A stretch of DNA of 49,258 nucleotides from Paraburkholderia bannensis NBRC 103871 (GCF_000685015.1 NZ_BAYA01000044.1:1-49258); one strand, 5' to 3'; shown: positions 34,039 through 43,076, counted from the stretch's first letter. Notes: a model not told the origin generated them from the sequence alone. Made by a program: numbers and translations.

Positions 34039-34721
34039 GCGCTGCGCGGACGCCGCGCCTCATTACCGGAATCGCTGCAGCGACGTGCATGAGCGTCGCG
34101 GCGATTGGCTGGATGCACACGTCACAGGGCCGGGAGGTGCTCGCGAAGCTTGGTATCGGATGCCCAGTCAATAGCATCGATCCCCATGTTGTGCTCGCGA
34201 TTCAGCAGAACGCCATTTCGCGTGAAAGAGGTTTAACGGCGGCGCCCGCCAGGCCGGCATTGGGATTGCTGCTCGACCGGAGTACCGAGGCCCAGGTCGC
34301 CGAAAGAATGGCCCGTGAAAACGTGCATTGCGACGAACTTTCACGCGGACTGCTCTACCTGCGATGCCGTAGCGTACCCGCGCAGATGCTGGGCACACAT
34401 GGCCCGCCCGTGAGCGAAATATGGTTTAGCTTTAGTCCGGCGCACACACTCATGGCCATCAATCTGTACCGCCGCGACATGACCGAACCCGAGGCCCGGC
34501 AGAGCTGGAAGATCGCCGTGGAGAACCTCCGACATGATCTCGGATTTCCAACCTCGACGTCTGGCGACACAACCCTGGCGTCGTTCGCGGAGAAACCCGT
34601 TGCAGTCGCGAGGGTGAACTATGCTTACTCAGACTACGTTGCGATAGTGACAGCGTCTCATATGCCCTATGGCGGGATGGCAGTGCGTGAGCAGTATATG
34701 TCGGCAAGGACTGCAGAATAA
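34026..34721 (+). CDS. hypothetical membrane-anchored protein coupled to globin lipoprotein
   Basis: 231 residues, no family recognised. One N-terminal membrane helix (LITGIAAATCMSVAAIGWM, 12-30) is followed by a soluble domain of about 190 residues, presumably periplasmic, with Cys46, Cys102 and Cys113. The ATG lies inside the end of the globin-lipoprotein gene (13-base overlap), so translation is coupled and the two products likely work together in the envelope. Confidence 0.65.
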   Translation: MFQLSAARTPRLITGIAAATCMSVAAIGWMHTSQGREVLAKLGIGCPVNSIDPHVVLAIQQNAISRERGLTAAPARPALGLLLDRSTEAQVAERMARENVHCDELSRGLLYLRCRSVPAQMLGTHGPPVSEIWFSFSPAHTLMAINLYRRDMTEPEARQSWKIAVENLRHDLGFPTSTSGDTTLASFAEKPVAVARVNYAYSDYVAIVTASHMPYGGMAVREQYMSARTAE

Positions 34722-34918
34722 AATACATGCTGGAATCTGCCGCGCCGATCAAGCCTGCGGGCAGCCGGTGCAGGCCATCCTTCGCAGCTGATTTTCGTGG
34801 GCATGCGCAAGGAAGCGACGGACGCCTCGCCAGCTCCGTCGCTTGCAACCCGTTGGTGCACGGGGGCGGAAACCGTGCGCGGCCTGTCGGCCCCGCCCGC
34901 TCCCATTGTGTGCGCTGG

Positions 34919-35182
34919 TTACTGCGGCATCGAGCCCGACGCAGAGTGGGCCATACCCATCGCATCGTGCTTCTTCATCTTGCTGCTTTTTTTCATCGAA
35001 TCGTGCGACATGCTCTTCTTGCTCATCGTGTCGTGCGACATGGCATCCTTGCCCATCGCGCCGTTTGACATCGCGCCGTTCGACATCGCGTCATTTGACA
35101 TCGCACCGCTTGCCTGCGCAAATGCTGCCGATGCGCCCATTGCCAGTGCCGCTCCGAGTACTGCCGTCATGATTCGCTTCAT
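34919..35182 (-). CDS. pentapeptide MXKDX-repeat protein
   Basis: 87 residues. A signal peptide (MKRIMTAVLGAALAMGASAAFA) is followed by degenerate five-residue repeats of the type AMSND, AMSNG, AMGKD, AMSHD, SMSHD, and a Lys/His/Met-rich end (KKSSKMKKHDAMGMAHS). The coding DNA shows the same 15-base tandem repeat (around 34990-35110). Such Met- and His-rich exported proteins may bind metal, but the family role is not known. ATG 35182 has AGGAG 7 bases upstream. Expression should start from the ECF-type promoter at 35314..35340. Confidence 0.8.
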   Translation of the reverse strand: MKRIMTAVLGAALAMGASAAFAQASGAMSNDAMSNGAMSNGAMGKDAMSHDTMSKKSMSHDSMKKSSKMKKHDAMGMAHSASGSMPQ

Positions 35183-35313
35183 TTCTGATCTCCTTAGCAA
35201 AAAAAGTTGGTATCCGTGCCACCGGGGCGTGCGCCCAAGGGTTTTGTGCGTCGCAGCGAGATCTGCCTTCGCCGTTTCCAAATCGATCACCATGACGATC
35301 GGACAGACCTAAG

Positions 35314-35340
35314 TTCGCTCTGGAAAGCGCAGCGGTTACA
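35314..35340 (-). promoter_or_regulatory. ECF (SigF-type) promoter for MXKDX gene
   Basis: On the minus strand TGTAACC (-35, 35334..35340), a 16-base spacer and CGAA (-10, 35314..35317). This equals the GTAACC-N16-CGAA pattern described for Caulobacter SigF-like ECF sigma factors. The leader to the ATG at 35182 is about 125 bases. Confidence 0.6.
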
Positions 35341-35383
35341 GCGCGTCGAAAATTTTTTATGCGGCGTAACGCGGGGCACTGGG

Positions 35384-35410
35384 TGTAACCCATTCAGCCC
35401 GAGGAGCGAA
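35384..35410 (+). promoter_or_regulatory. ECF (SigF-type) promoter for DUF1223 gene
   Basis: TGTAACC (35384..35390), a 16-base spacer and CGAA (35407..35410). It is identical in -35, spacing and -10 to the divergent promoter at 35314..35340. The transcription start would be roughly 25 bases before the ATG at 35443. Confidence 0.6.
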
Positions 35411-35442
35411 TTAGCTATACCGACGTTTTCCGGAGTCAGTCG

Positions 35443-36156
35443 ATGTTGGCCCGCTCTTTCATTGCGCTCTGCGCTGCAGCCGTCCTCGTGTCGCAAGCGT
35501 TCGCCGCCGCCCCGCGCCCCGTTGTCGTCGAGTTGTTCACGTCGCAGGGCTGCTCATCATGCCCGCCCGCGGATCGCTTTCTGTCTGAACTGAGCGACAC
35601 GCGCGAGGACGTTCTGCCGCTGGCGTTCCATGTCACGTACTGGAACCAACTCGGCTGGAACGACCCCTTCTCGTTCAAAAATGCGGATGCGCGTCAGGCC
35701 CGGTACGCGCAACAATTTCGCGACTTTGAATACACGCCGGAGATGGTCATAGACGGCAAGGTCGACGTCGTGGGCTCCAATCGCTCAGCGGCCAGATCGG
35801 CGATTGATCAGGCGACGCGCAACGTCGAGTCAGCCGCGGCGGTGAGCGCAAAGCGCGAAGGCGGACGCGTTTCGGTGACCATCGGAGCAGGCAATGGGCG
35901 TGCGCGCGTCGTGCTGGTGGGCTATGACACGCGACGCGTCACCCCGGTCGGACGAGGAGAAAATGCCGGGCGCACGCTCACCGAGTCGAACATCGTGCGT
36001 GAGTTCACGCCGATCGGCGAGTGGACAGGAGCGGCGCAGACGCTGAACGCAGCCAGCGTCACGGGTGAGCATCTGGCAGTGCTGCTCGAAGCGGACGACG
36101 GCGCGATTGTAGGCGCCGCGCGTGTGGCGGATGTGCCTGCAGGGGCCGCGCGTTGA
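35443..36156 (+). CDS. DUF1223 exported thioredoxin-like protein
   Basis: 237 residues. A signal peptide (ALCAAAVLVSQAFAA) is followed by VVVELFTSQGCSSCPPAD with a CxxC pair (Cys37, Cys40) in a thioredoxin-like position, then HVTYWNQLGWNDPFS, QQFRDFEYTPEMVIDGKVDVVGS, and a C-terminal beta domain. DUF1223 proteins are periplasmic; a redox or stress role fits the CxxC and the ECF-type promoter just upstream. GGAG lies close before the ATG at 35443. It is divergent from the MXKDX gene. Confidence 0.85.
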   Translation: MLARSFIALCAAAVLVSQAFAAAPRPVVVELFTSQGCSSCPPADRFLSELSDTREDVLPLAFHVTYWNQLGWNDPFSFKNADARQARYAQQFRDFEYTPEMVIDGKVDVVGSNRSAARSAIDQATRNVESAAAVSAKREGGRVSVTIGAGNGRARVVLVGYDTRRVTPVGRGENAGRTLTESNIVREFTPIGEWTGAAQTLNAASVTGEHLAVLLEADDGAIVGAARVADVPAGAAR

Positions 36157-36360
36157 TGGATTGGGTCATGGCGCCCCCTTCTCTCGACAATCCCTCCTGC
36201 CTCCGCACGGCCTTGCACCCGACTTCACTATCAACGCTAAAGCGGCCGGCACTGATCACTGCGCGCATCGTCCACAACCCGAAAGGCTCTCCTGCCGAAA
36301 GGGCAGTACACTACCGGCCTGAGCAAAAGCACCCCCCCCCTGATTCGCGGCAGACATTTC

Positions 36361-37311
36361 ATGGACTATTTCGCTGCAGTACGAGCCTTTGTTCGCGCAG
36401 CGGAGCTGAAGAGCTTCAGCAAGACGGCCAATGAACTCGCCGTCAAGACATCGACGATATCGCGCTATGTGAGCGAGCTGGAAAGCGACCTGGGCATCGC
36501 CCTGTTCAACCGCTCGACACGCGGACTCGTCCTCACGGAAGGCGGCCGGCTGTTTCGTGAACACGCTGTGCTGGCGTTGCAGGCACTCGATGACGCGCGC
36601 GAAGTGACATCGTCGCTCAATCGCACCCCGCAAGGCGCGCTGCGCGTGACAATGCCCCCCGCCTTCGGTCGCCTGCATATCGTGCCGCATCTGCCAGCCT
36701 TCATGGCCCGCTACCCCGACATCGACCTCGACATCGTCTCGACGGATCAAACGCTCAACATGATCGACGCCGGCATTGATGTGGCGATACGCACTGGCGT
36801 GCTGCCCGATTCTTCATTGATGGCGAGGCGCCTTGCGCCGCATCGTCGTATCGTCTGCGGCAGTCCTGCGTATTTCGAGCGTCACGGCACGCCCCGTGTC
36901 CCTGACGACCTTGGCGCGCACGATGCACTTCGCCTGCCCCTGGTGCCGGACGACAGATGGTCTTTCACGCGAGCCGCCACTGGTACGCCAGCGTCACCAC
37001 AACAGGAACACGTGCTGGTGCAACTACAGGGGCGTTTGCGCGCCGACGACGCGCAAGCCGTGCTCGCGCTCGCCGTGGCCGGCTGCGGCGTGGCGCTCAT
37101 CCCAACGTGGCTTGCGTCTACGGCGCTGCGCGAAGGACACCTGAAGCATGTACTCCCGGAATGGGAGGCGCGCACCGGACGAGCCGAACCTGCGGTCTGG
37201 GCTGCCTACCCGCCGAAGAAAATCGTCTCGTCGAAGGTGCGCGCCTTTGTGGACTTCTATGCCGACACGTTTGGCGAGCCACCGTACTGGGACGAGGGGC
37301 TCGCACGCTAG
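36361..37311 (+). CDS. LysR-family transcriptional regulator
   Basis: 316 residues. The helix-turn-helix is SFSKTANELAVKTSTISRYVSELES, followed by LGIALFNRSTRGLVLTEGG. The effector domain is of the DsdC/AaeR type (LRVTMPPAFGRLHIVPHLPAF, DVAIRTGVLPDSSLMARRLAPHRRIVCGSPAYFERHGTP). Such regulators often control an adjacent enzyme or efflux gene. It converges with the bicupin gene (8 bases between the stops), so the target is not obvious from the layout. A run of nine C bases lies shortly before the start. Confidence 0.9.
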   Translation: MDYFAAVRAFVRAAELKSFSKTANELAVKTSTISRYVSELESDLGIALFNRSTRGLVLTEGGRLFREHAVLALQALDDAREVTSSLNRTPQGALRVTMPPAFGRLHIVPHLPAFMARYPDIDLDIVSTDQTLNMIDAGIDVAIRTGVLPDSSLMARRLAPHRRIVCGSPAYFERHGTPRVPDDLGAHDALRLPLVPDDRWSFTRAATGTPASPQQEHVLVQLQGRLRADDAQAVLALAVAGCGVALIPTWLASTALREGHLKHVLPEWEARTGRAEPAVWAAYPPKKIVSSKVRAFVDFYADTFGEPPYWDEGLAR

Positions 37312-37319
37312 CGTCGGCC

Positions 37320-38264
37320 TTAACGGGCGAAGCGGATGTCCAGCGTGCGCAGGTAAGTCTGCAAGCCCGCATCCTGGATAGGAATTACGTAGGCGTTTTC
37401 GTTCGTTTCATTGAAATGCGCATGCCAGTATCCAGGCGGAGTGACAAAGGCCATTCCCGCTTCCCAATCGACGCGGGTCGGATTCACGATATTTCCTTCG
37501 CTGTCCAGTTCCGTCCCGACCAGCGTATAGACACCTGGCTTGCCGCCTGCGATGAAGTCGAGTGCAATCGATTGATGCCGATGCGGCTTCTGCATGGAGT
37601 TGGGCGGCACGATCCCGAACATCGCCCACAACACATGCGTGACCGTGCGCGTCTGCGGAAAATTGGCGTTGCCCATCAGCACGCTGATACGGTTGCGACG
37701 GCCCGCGTTGGCTTGTTCCGCGACATCACGCAATGCCGCCTGCGCGCTGGCGGCCGGATAGCGTGTGGGCGCAAATCGCGCCTGCACCCCCGTCGTGCCA
37801 AGATAGGCAAGCAGAGGGGCGTCGTTGACGTAGTAGAGCGTGGCCGTTGCATCGGCGGCCAGCGTGGCAACATGGCCGCCCGGGAGCGTGAAGAAGTCGC
37901 CCATGGCAAAAGGGAAGCGCGTTCCAGCCTGCTCCACGCTGCCCGCGCCGCTGATCACGTAGCAGACCTGCGAAGTCGCATTCGGATCGAGTGTCAACGC
38001 ATCGCCGGCATTGATGCGCAGGAAATTGGCGCTCAGTCCGGGGCCGGTCGCGGGGCCTGGGCAGCCCAGCTCTGCAGACAGGTCGAGCGGCACGACTCGC
38101 GTCGCACCGTCCGCATACAGCGAAGGCGGGAAGCTGTGGAACGGCACGCGCGAAATAAGCTTCGCACCAATCGGATTGGCGGACGAGGTGTATTCGAAAT
38201 ATTGCGCGTCTTCGGTCACGACATTAAGTTCGCTGGAAAGCTCGGGCGATGTCACGGTCAGCAT
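37320..38264 (-). CDS. bicupin protein, gentisate-dioxygenase-like
   Basis: 314 residues with two cupin modules: 78-155 (LRINAGDALTLDPNATSQVCYVISGAGSVEQ) and 205-300 (KPHRHQSIALDFIAGG with His228 and His230; PPGYWHAHFNE with His281 and His283). Only the second module has a clear set of metal-binding His residues. The arrangement resembles gentisate 1,2-dioxygenase and related ring-cleaving or sugar-binding bicupins; the substrate is unknown. The frame is open further upstream, but the ATG at 38264 has GGAG 6 bases before it. Confidence 0.75.
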   Translation of the reverse strand: MLTVTSPELSSELNVVTEDAQYFEYTSSANPIGAKLISRVPFHSFPPSLYADGATRVVPLDLSAELGCPGPATGPGLSANFLRINAGDALTLDPNATSQVCYVISGAGSVEQAGTRFPFAMGDFFTLPGGHVATLAADATATLYYVNDAPLLAYLGTTGVQARFAPTRYPAASAQAALRDVAEQANAGRRNRISVLMGNANFPQTRTVTHVLWAMFGIVPPNSMQKPHRHQSIALDFIAGGKPGVYTLVGTELDSEGNIVNPTRVDWEAGMAFVTPPGYWHAHFNETNENAYVIPIQDAGLQTYLRTLDIRFAR

Positions 38265-38631
38265 GGTGTGCTCCTTAAGGGTTTTCAGAGGGCTTCGTGC
38301 GAATCCGTTCGTGGAGTGGGGATCCGCATTCAAAGGCTGACCTGACTCTAGACGCGGCGCCACGGCTCCAGAAGTGCCGGACATCGAAATCACCTTTGCG
38401 CAAAAGGGACATCGTGTACCCGTTTCGAAACGGGGCTTGCTGAATCGAAGCCGCCGACTGACCGCCACGGGTGACATGTGCCTCCCGTCGCTTCAGCGAC
38501 CGCTCATGGAATGTCTTTTGCCTCCGCCGGGCTGAACCTCTTGTCGCTCACGGATAGATGCCTGACTCTTTCTGGAAAGCCGCACGCCCTGCATTCGATA
38601 CCCTCGTAACAGGTGACCCCGGAGAACCCGC
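38265..38631. other. intergenic region between divergent genes
   Basis: 367 bases between the bicupin (minus) and the EamA permease (plus). No gene recognised. It should hold both promoters, but no convincing -35/-10 pair or dyad was found by eye. Confidence 0.4.
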
Positions 38632-39591
38632 ATGCAAGCGCAACTTCTGATTGGCGTAATGGCCGCCGTTTTTGCCGCGTTCTCCTGGTCATTGAATTTC
38701 GTCGCGCCATATGTCGTTGGGCCCTATTCCATTTACGACCTGGCCGTCACGCGCTTTCTGATTTCCGGCGTCCTGGGCCTGGTTCTGTTCTTTGCGGTGA
38801 GAGACCGTGGCGCGCGCACGACCACACGCGACTGGATGGTCGCCGCGTGGCTTGGCTTCGTCGGCTACGTTGGCTATTTTGTGACCATCATGGCCGCTGT
38901 GCGGTTCGCCGGGCCGATTATCCCGCCTGCCATCGTTGCAACGGTGCCCGTCGTGCTGGCCATCGCTGGCAACCAGGGAGCGCAGGCTACATCGTGGAGA
39001 GTCTTGAGTCTCCCGCTCGGCTTCATCTTGTTGGGACTGCTGATGGTGAACTGGACAGGGCTGGTCGCGGCGTTCAACGGCCTGTCGCTCGGCGTTGTCG
39101 CCGGAATTGCAATCTCGTTTGGCGCGGTATCGCTGTGGACGGCGTTTGCATTGTCAAACCGGAACGCGTTGAAAAAGCGTCCGATGATGGATCCGCGCAA
39201 ATGGACGGCGATGATGATGATCGGCGGCGCAGTCGAAATCGCCCTGTTCGTCCCGGTTGCAGCCCATCTGGCACTGCTGAACCTCATCAGCCTTGGCCTG
39301 CAATGGCCGTCCTTCGGGTTGATTCTCGCAAGTTCTCTGGTGCTTGCCGCGGTGGGATCGATTGCCGGTTCGTGGGCATGGACGATCGCGTCAAAGCGAC
39401 TGCCGATCGGACTCGCGGGCCAGCTCATTGTCACGGAAACGGTTTTTGCCACGTCGTTCGGTCTGGTGGCGAGCCATCGATGGCCGACCGCCAACGAGGC
39501 GGCAGGCATCGGAGCCATTGTCTGTGGCGTCGTCATCGCCTTGAAGGTTTTGCACTCGTCGGCCGTCGAACCTCACAAGATCACCAGCTAG
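38632..39591 (+). CDS. EamA/DMT-superfamily permease
   Basis: 319 residues with about ten membrane helices in two EamA repeats (first from AAVFAAFSWSLNFVAPYVVG, second from GVVAGIAISFGAVSLWTAFAL). It is an inner-membrane exporter or importer of small metabolites; the substrate cannot be told. The start ATG has GGAGA 7 bases upstream. The nearest regulator is the LysR gene at 36361, two genes away. Confidence 0.88.
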   Translation: MQAQLLIGVMAAVFAAFSWSLNFVAPYVVGPYSIYDLAVTRFLISGVLGLVLFFAVRDRGARTTTRDWMVAAWLGFVGYVGYFVTIMAAVRFAGPIIPPAIVATVPVVLAIAGNQGAQATSWRVLSLPLGFILLGLLMVNWTGLVAAFNGLSLGVVAGIAISFGAVSLWTAFALSNRNALKKRPMMDPRKWTAMMMIGGAVEIALFVPVAAHLALLNLISLGLQWPSFGLILASSLVLAAVGSIAGSWAWTIASKRLPIGLAGQLIVTETVFATSFGLVASHRWPTANEAAGIGAIVCGVVIALKVLHSSAVEPHKITS

Positions 39592-39787
39592 AACAACCGC
39601 TCCGGTTTCGACACGTCATATCAAGCGTTTATACGCAGGGTGTAGGCACATGCGCCGTCGCGCACGTCACAGCGGCATCGCGCGCGTGAATGATCGATTT
39701 TCTTGCCCAAACGTGATCCCCGGTGTCAATATCCTTGCACCGAACGTCCGTTTCGCAAGGAACGCCTCTCCCCAACGCGACTCATCC

Positions 39788-40183
39788 ATGACTCAAACGT
39801 TTGACGCCGCCGCGCTTCTGCAACTGGCACAGGACGCCGAGCAAGCAGGTTTCGCCACCTGCACCTGCTGCAAGTCACCTCTGGACGGCTGGCAATCCCA
39901 ACCGCTCTCACTGGACGAGTCCCTGCTCGTACAGGTCGGAACCCTCGTGGACGCAGAGGATCCAGAACCCACGTTCCGCGAATTCCTGCCTGCCGGTTCG
40001 AGTTACTGGGCGCCCGACGCCCCCATCGCCCCGCGCTTTTACCCCTACAACCGCAGCGATGTCTGGAAATGCACCTCCTGCAACCGCCTGTTCCTGCGCT
40101 ACACGGAGGGCGGCGGCTACTTCGTCGATCGGCGCATCCGGTCGATCGCCAGCAAGCTGATCGTCGACGCAGCACCCGAATAG
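39788..40183 (+). CDS. hypothetical protein with two Cys pairs (zinc-ribbon-like)
   Basis: 131 residues, family not recognised. CTCCKS (Cys25, Cys27, Cys28) near the start and WKCTSCNRLFLRYTEGGGYF (Cys95, Cys98) later could together bind one zinc ion. It is soluble, with no signal peptide. The frame is open to 39650, but the earlier part does not look coding; the ATG at 39788 has no good ribosome-binding site, so the start is uncertain. Confidence 0.65.
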   Translation: MTQTFDAAALLQLAQDAEQAGFATCTCCKSPLDGWQSQPLSLDESLLVQVGTLVDAEDPEPTFREFLPAGSSYWAPDAPIAPRFYPYNRSDVWKCTSCNRLFLRYTEGGGYFVDRRIRSIASKLIVDAAPE

Positions 40184-40188
40184 CCCGC

Positions 40189-40208
40189 GCCTGCTCTAGC
40201 GCGCAGGC
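40189..40208. terminator. short hairpin between convergent genes
   Basis: GCCTGC and GCAGGC form a 6-bp stem just after the stop of the CxxC gene, upstream of the end of the MFS gene. Weak candidate, no T-run. Confidence 0.3.
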
Positions 40209-40295
40209 TCCAGCACCGCTGCCTCTATGAACAGGACATGGGATCGTCGCTGTTTGCATTAGACATGGCGCTGTTACTTGCATCGCGACTGAAAT

Positions 40296-41471
40296 TCAAG
40301 CCGCCACGGCGCGCTTTTCGGGGTTCGCAAATGAGGCGATGCGGCGCGTCGCGAGCCCGGATACGAGAATCGCCATCACCACGGGAATGCTGGAGAGATA
40401 GCCCAGGTTGTGGCTGCCGATGACCGGAATCACGGCGGCGCCGAGTGCGCCGGCAATCGACACCCCCACATAAGTTGCGGAAGTATTGAGGCCGACCAGC
40501 ACAGCCGTCATAGGCGGGTTCAGGCTCGCGAGACGGAACTGCTGCGGCACCAGCACGCCCCATGCACACGCGCCCCAGATCGTGACCGCAATCGCTGCGC
40601 TCCAGAGATGTGCGCCCGTGACCGGCATGGTGAGGATGACGATGGCGACGATGGCCAGCTTGATCATGACGACCTTGTGCGAGCCGATCTTGTCGAGGAT
40701 TCGCCCCGTCAGCAGGTTCGAGAACGTTCCCGCCAGGCCCCAAAGCACCAGCAGCCCGCCCAGCACCGTGGCGCTGTGGCCAGTGGCGCGATCGAACACG
40801 ACGGAGAAGTAGCTGAAGATGATGAACGTACCGATCTGGGCAAGCACCGTCGTCGCGAGCGTGAGCCCGACGCGGGAATCGGCGAGCGGAGACAGGCGCT
40901 GGCTGAGCGAGATGGCCGGCGGCAATGGGACTTCGGGCAGGAACGCCAGGATGCCAGCGAACGCGGCCGCACCCAGTGCAGCGACGAGAACAAGCGTCCA
41001 GTGCCAGCTTGCCAGCCCGCCAATCACCGCGCCAATGGGCGAGCCCAGCGCAGTAGCGGTCGTCAGCCCCGCCACGATGATGGACAGTGCATAGCCCCGA
41101 CGCTCCGGCGGCACGAGCGATGCGCCGGTGCCGCTGGCAGTCGGCGAGAACATCGCGGCGCCCAGCCCAGCGAAAGCCCGCGTGGCCAGGGCGATGCCGA
41201 GATTCGGCGCAACGATGGTGCCGAGATTCGCGATGACGAACAGGCCGATGCCGCTGAGCAGCAGGCGCTTGCGTGGGACGTTCGCCGCAAGCGCCGCGAT
41301 CGTCGGGCCGAGCAAGGCATAGCTCAGCGCATATACGCTGATCAACTGCCCGGCAGCGCCGATGCTGACGCCAAACGAATGGGCGCTTTCAGGCAGGATG
41401 CCCGCAAAAACAAAGCTATCGGTACCCAGTGCGAACATACCGAGCGAGAGTGTTAGAAGACGGCGATCCAT
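40296..41471 (-). CDS. MFS transporter, drug-efflux type (DHA1/YdhP-like)
   Basis: 391 residues with twelve predicted membrane helices. The beginning MFALGTDSFVFAGILPESAHSFGVSIGAAGQLISVYALSYALLGP is typical of DHA1 arabinose/chloramphenicol-type efflux pumps. It should export drugs or sugars in exchange for protons. The ATG has GAGGGG shortly upstream. Its promoter region (41498..41586) is a partial duplicate of the region between the RND pump and its HxlR regulator, so common regulation is likely. Confidence 0.9.
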   Translation of the reverse strand: MDRRLLTLSLGMFALGTDSFVFAGILPESAHSFGVSIGAAGQLISVYALSYALLGPTIAALAANVPRKRLLLSGIGLFVIANLGTIVAPNLGIALATRAFAGLGAAMFSPTASGTGASLVPPERRGYALSIIVAGLTTATALGSPIGAVIGGLASWHWTLVLVAALGAAAFAGILAFLPEVPLPPAISLSQRLSPLADSRVGLTLATTVLAQIGTFIIFSYFSVVFDRATGHSATVLGGLLVLWGLAGTFSNLLTGRILDKIGSHKVVMIKLAIVAIVILTMPVTGAHLWSAAIAVTIWGACAWGVLVPQQFRLASLNPPMTAVLVGLNTSATYVGVSIAGALGAAVIPVIGSHNLGYLSSIPVVMAILVSGLATRRIASFANPEKRAVAA

Positions 41472-41497
41472 GTCGGCCCCTCCAGAAAAACTACGAG

Positions 41498-41586
41498 CGA
41501 GGTCTCGTGACGAAACTATAGAAAAGCCGCCTGCATCGCACTACGGGCCGCATGCAGGAAGCTGTTCCCCATAAACCGGTTAAGTG
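41498..41586. repeat. regulatory repeat, copy B (upstream of MFS gene)
   Basis: It aligns without gaps to 47661..47749, with about three quarters identity by my count. Shared blocks include GTGACG-x-AACTATAG, CTACGGG, CAGGAAGCTGTTCCCC and GGTTAAGT. It contains one good 15-bp box at 41502..41516. On the minus strand TATAGT (within 41514..41519) fits a -10 for the MFS gene. Confidence 0.75.
41502..41516. promoter_or_regulatory. HxlR-type operator at MFS promoter
   Basis: GTCTCGTGACGAAAC, a variant of the palindrome GTTKCGTSACGMAAC found three times upstream of the HxlR gene. It overlaps the putative -10 of the MFS gene, a position for repression. Confidence 0.6.
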
Positions 41587-41597
41587 GTATTGGCGCG

Positions 41598-43076
41598 TTA
41601 TTGGCTCTGGGCGACCTGCTGCTGTGGCGCATTCCATCCCCCGCCCAGCGAGCGGAACGTTCTTACTGCGGCGCGCGCGGCGTCCGCCTTCGTTGCATCG
41701 AGATCGTCGCGTGCATCGAGCAGTTGGCGGTCGGCGTCGAGCACATCGGTCAGCGTGATCGAACCCGCGCGATACGCTTTCTCGGACAGGTCTCGCGCCT
41801 TCGTCAATGCTTCGACCTCCTGCTGGATTTCCTGCGCGCGCAGCTCCGTTTGCGAGAGCGTCATGAAGGCGTCTTCGACGTCTTCGGTCGCCTTGAGCGC
41901 GGCCTCGCGATACTGCGCCAGCGCCTGAGCGTACGACCCACGCGCATTCTTGACTTCGGCGTCCACCTTGCCGAAATCGAACAGACGCCATTGCAGCGCA
42001 CCTGTTCCGATGGGCTGAAACGACTTCGCACTGAGAAAGTGGCTGGCCGAAATGCTGTCGAATCCCAGTGCACCGGAGAGCGAAATCTTCGGGTAGTAGT
42101 CGGCAATCGCCACGCCAATGGCTTCGTTGGACGCTGCCAGGTGGCGTTCCGCAGCAATGATGTCGGGGCGGCGTCGCAGCACATCGACGGGCTGGTCGGC
42201 GCTGCCGATGGCGGGCACGTCGGGAATCGCGCCCGCGTTCGCACCGAGTTCGGCCGCGTAGGTGCCCGGCTGCGCACCCATCAGCACATCGAGCCGGTTC
42301 AGTTGCGCCTCAAGCGACACACGCAAGGTCGGCACCGCGGCGCGGGCACCGCGCAGCAACGCTTCGGCCTGCGCCACCTCGCGTTCGTCGGCGGCGCCAG
42401 CGTGCTTGCGCGCTTTCACGAGTTCCAGCAGGTGCGCGTAGGTATCCACCTGGTCCTGGGTGACGGCCAGCTGCGCCTGCAGTCCCCGGATCTGCAGGTA
42501 GGCATCGGCGGCGTCCGCGGCAACCGTCACGCGCGTTCCCATCTGCGAGGCTTCGGCCGCCTGCTCTTCATCGGTGGCTGCCGCGTGCGCGCGCCGCAGG
42601 CCACCGGCGAGATCGATTTCCCAGCTTGCCGACGCCCCCGCGATGTACTCCTTCTGGTCGCGGCTGTAATTGGGAAACGCGCTCGCGATAGTGCCAAGCG
42701 GACTCTGCACGCTCTGGTGCAGCGCCGTGTACGACGCATTGGCATCGACCGTCGGCAACAACTGGGCACCCGCTGCCTGGGCCGCGGCGCGCGCCTGCGC
42801 AACGCGTGCGATCGAAGCCTGAATATCGAGGTTTTGTGCGAGCGCGCGTTGCACCACCTTGACCAGTTCGGGATCGTTGAACCCCGTCCACCAGCTGTCG
42901 AGGCTCGGCGCAGGCAACGTGGCTCGCCGGTCGGCGACGACCTTCGCATTGTGAAACGGCGCCATGTCCGTTGTGGGCGCAACATAATTCGGCCCGACGG
43001 CACAGCCTGCAAGAAACGCGCTGACGATCAGGCTGCCCACGAGCGCTTTCGAAGTCCTGGATACGAAGCCGTTCAT
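41598..43076 (-). CDS. outer-membrane efflux lipoprotein (OprM/NodT family)
   Basis: 492 residues. The lipoprotein signal ends in VSAFLAGC with Cys25. Two repeats of the TolC-like outer-membrane factor family follow (YVAPTTDMAPFHN, SWWTGFNDPELVKVVQRALAQNLDIQASIARVAQAR, then ADQPVDVLRRRPDIIAAERHLAASNEAIGVAIADYYP). It forms the trimeric exit channel of the tripartite pump. The ATG overlaps the stop of the RND gene by 4 bases (43073..43076); the frame runs on upstream inside that gene but without coding logic. Confidence 0.93.
   Translation of the reverse strand: MNGFVSRTSKALVGSLIVSAFLAGCAVGPNYVAPTTDMAPFHNAKVVADRRATLPAPSLDSWWTGFNDPELVKVVQRALAQNLDIQASIARVAQARAAAQAAGAQLLPTVDANASYTALHQSVQSPLGTIASAFPNYSRDQKEYIAGASASWEIDLAGGLRRAHAAATDEEQAAEASQMGTRVTVAADAADAYLQIRGLQAQLAVTQDQVDTYAHLLELVKARKHAGAADEREVAQAEALLRGARAAVPTLRVSLEAQLNRLDVLMGAQPGTYAAELGANAGAIPDVPAIGSADQPVDVLRRRPDIIAAERHLAASNEAIGVAIADYYPKISLSGALGFDSISASHFLSAKSFQPIGTGALQWRLFDFGKVDAEVKNARGSYAQALAQYREAALKATEDVEDAFMTLSQTELRAQEIQQEVEALTKARDLSEKAYRAGSITLTDVLDADRQLLDARDDLDATKADAARAAVRTFRSLGGGWNAPQQQVAQSQ

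Noticed and set aside
34990..35110. 15-base tandem repeat as a possible CRISPR or microsatellite
   Set aside because: It is the coding repeat of the MXKDX pentapeptide protein.
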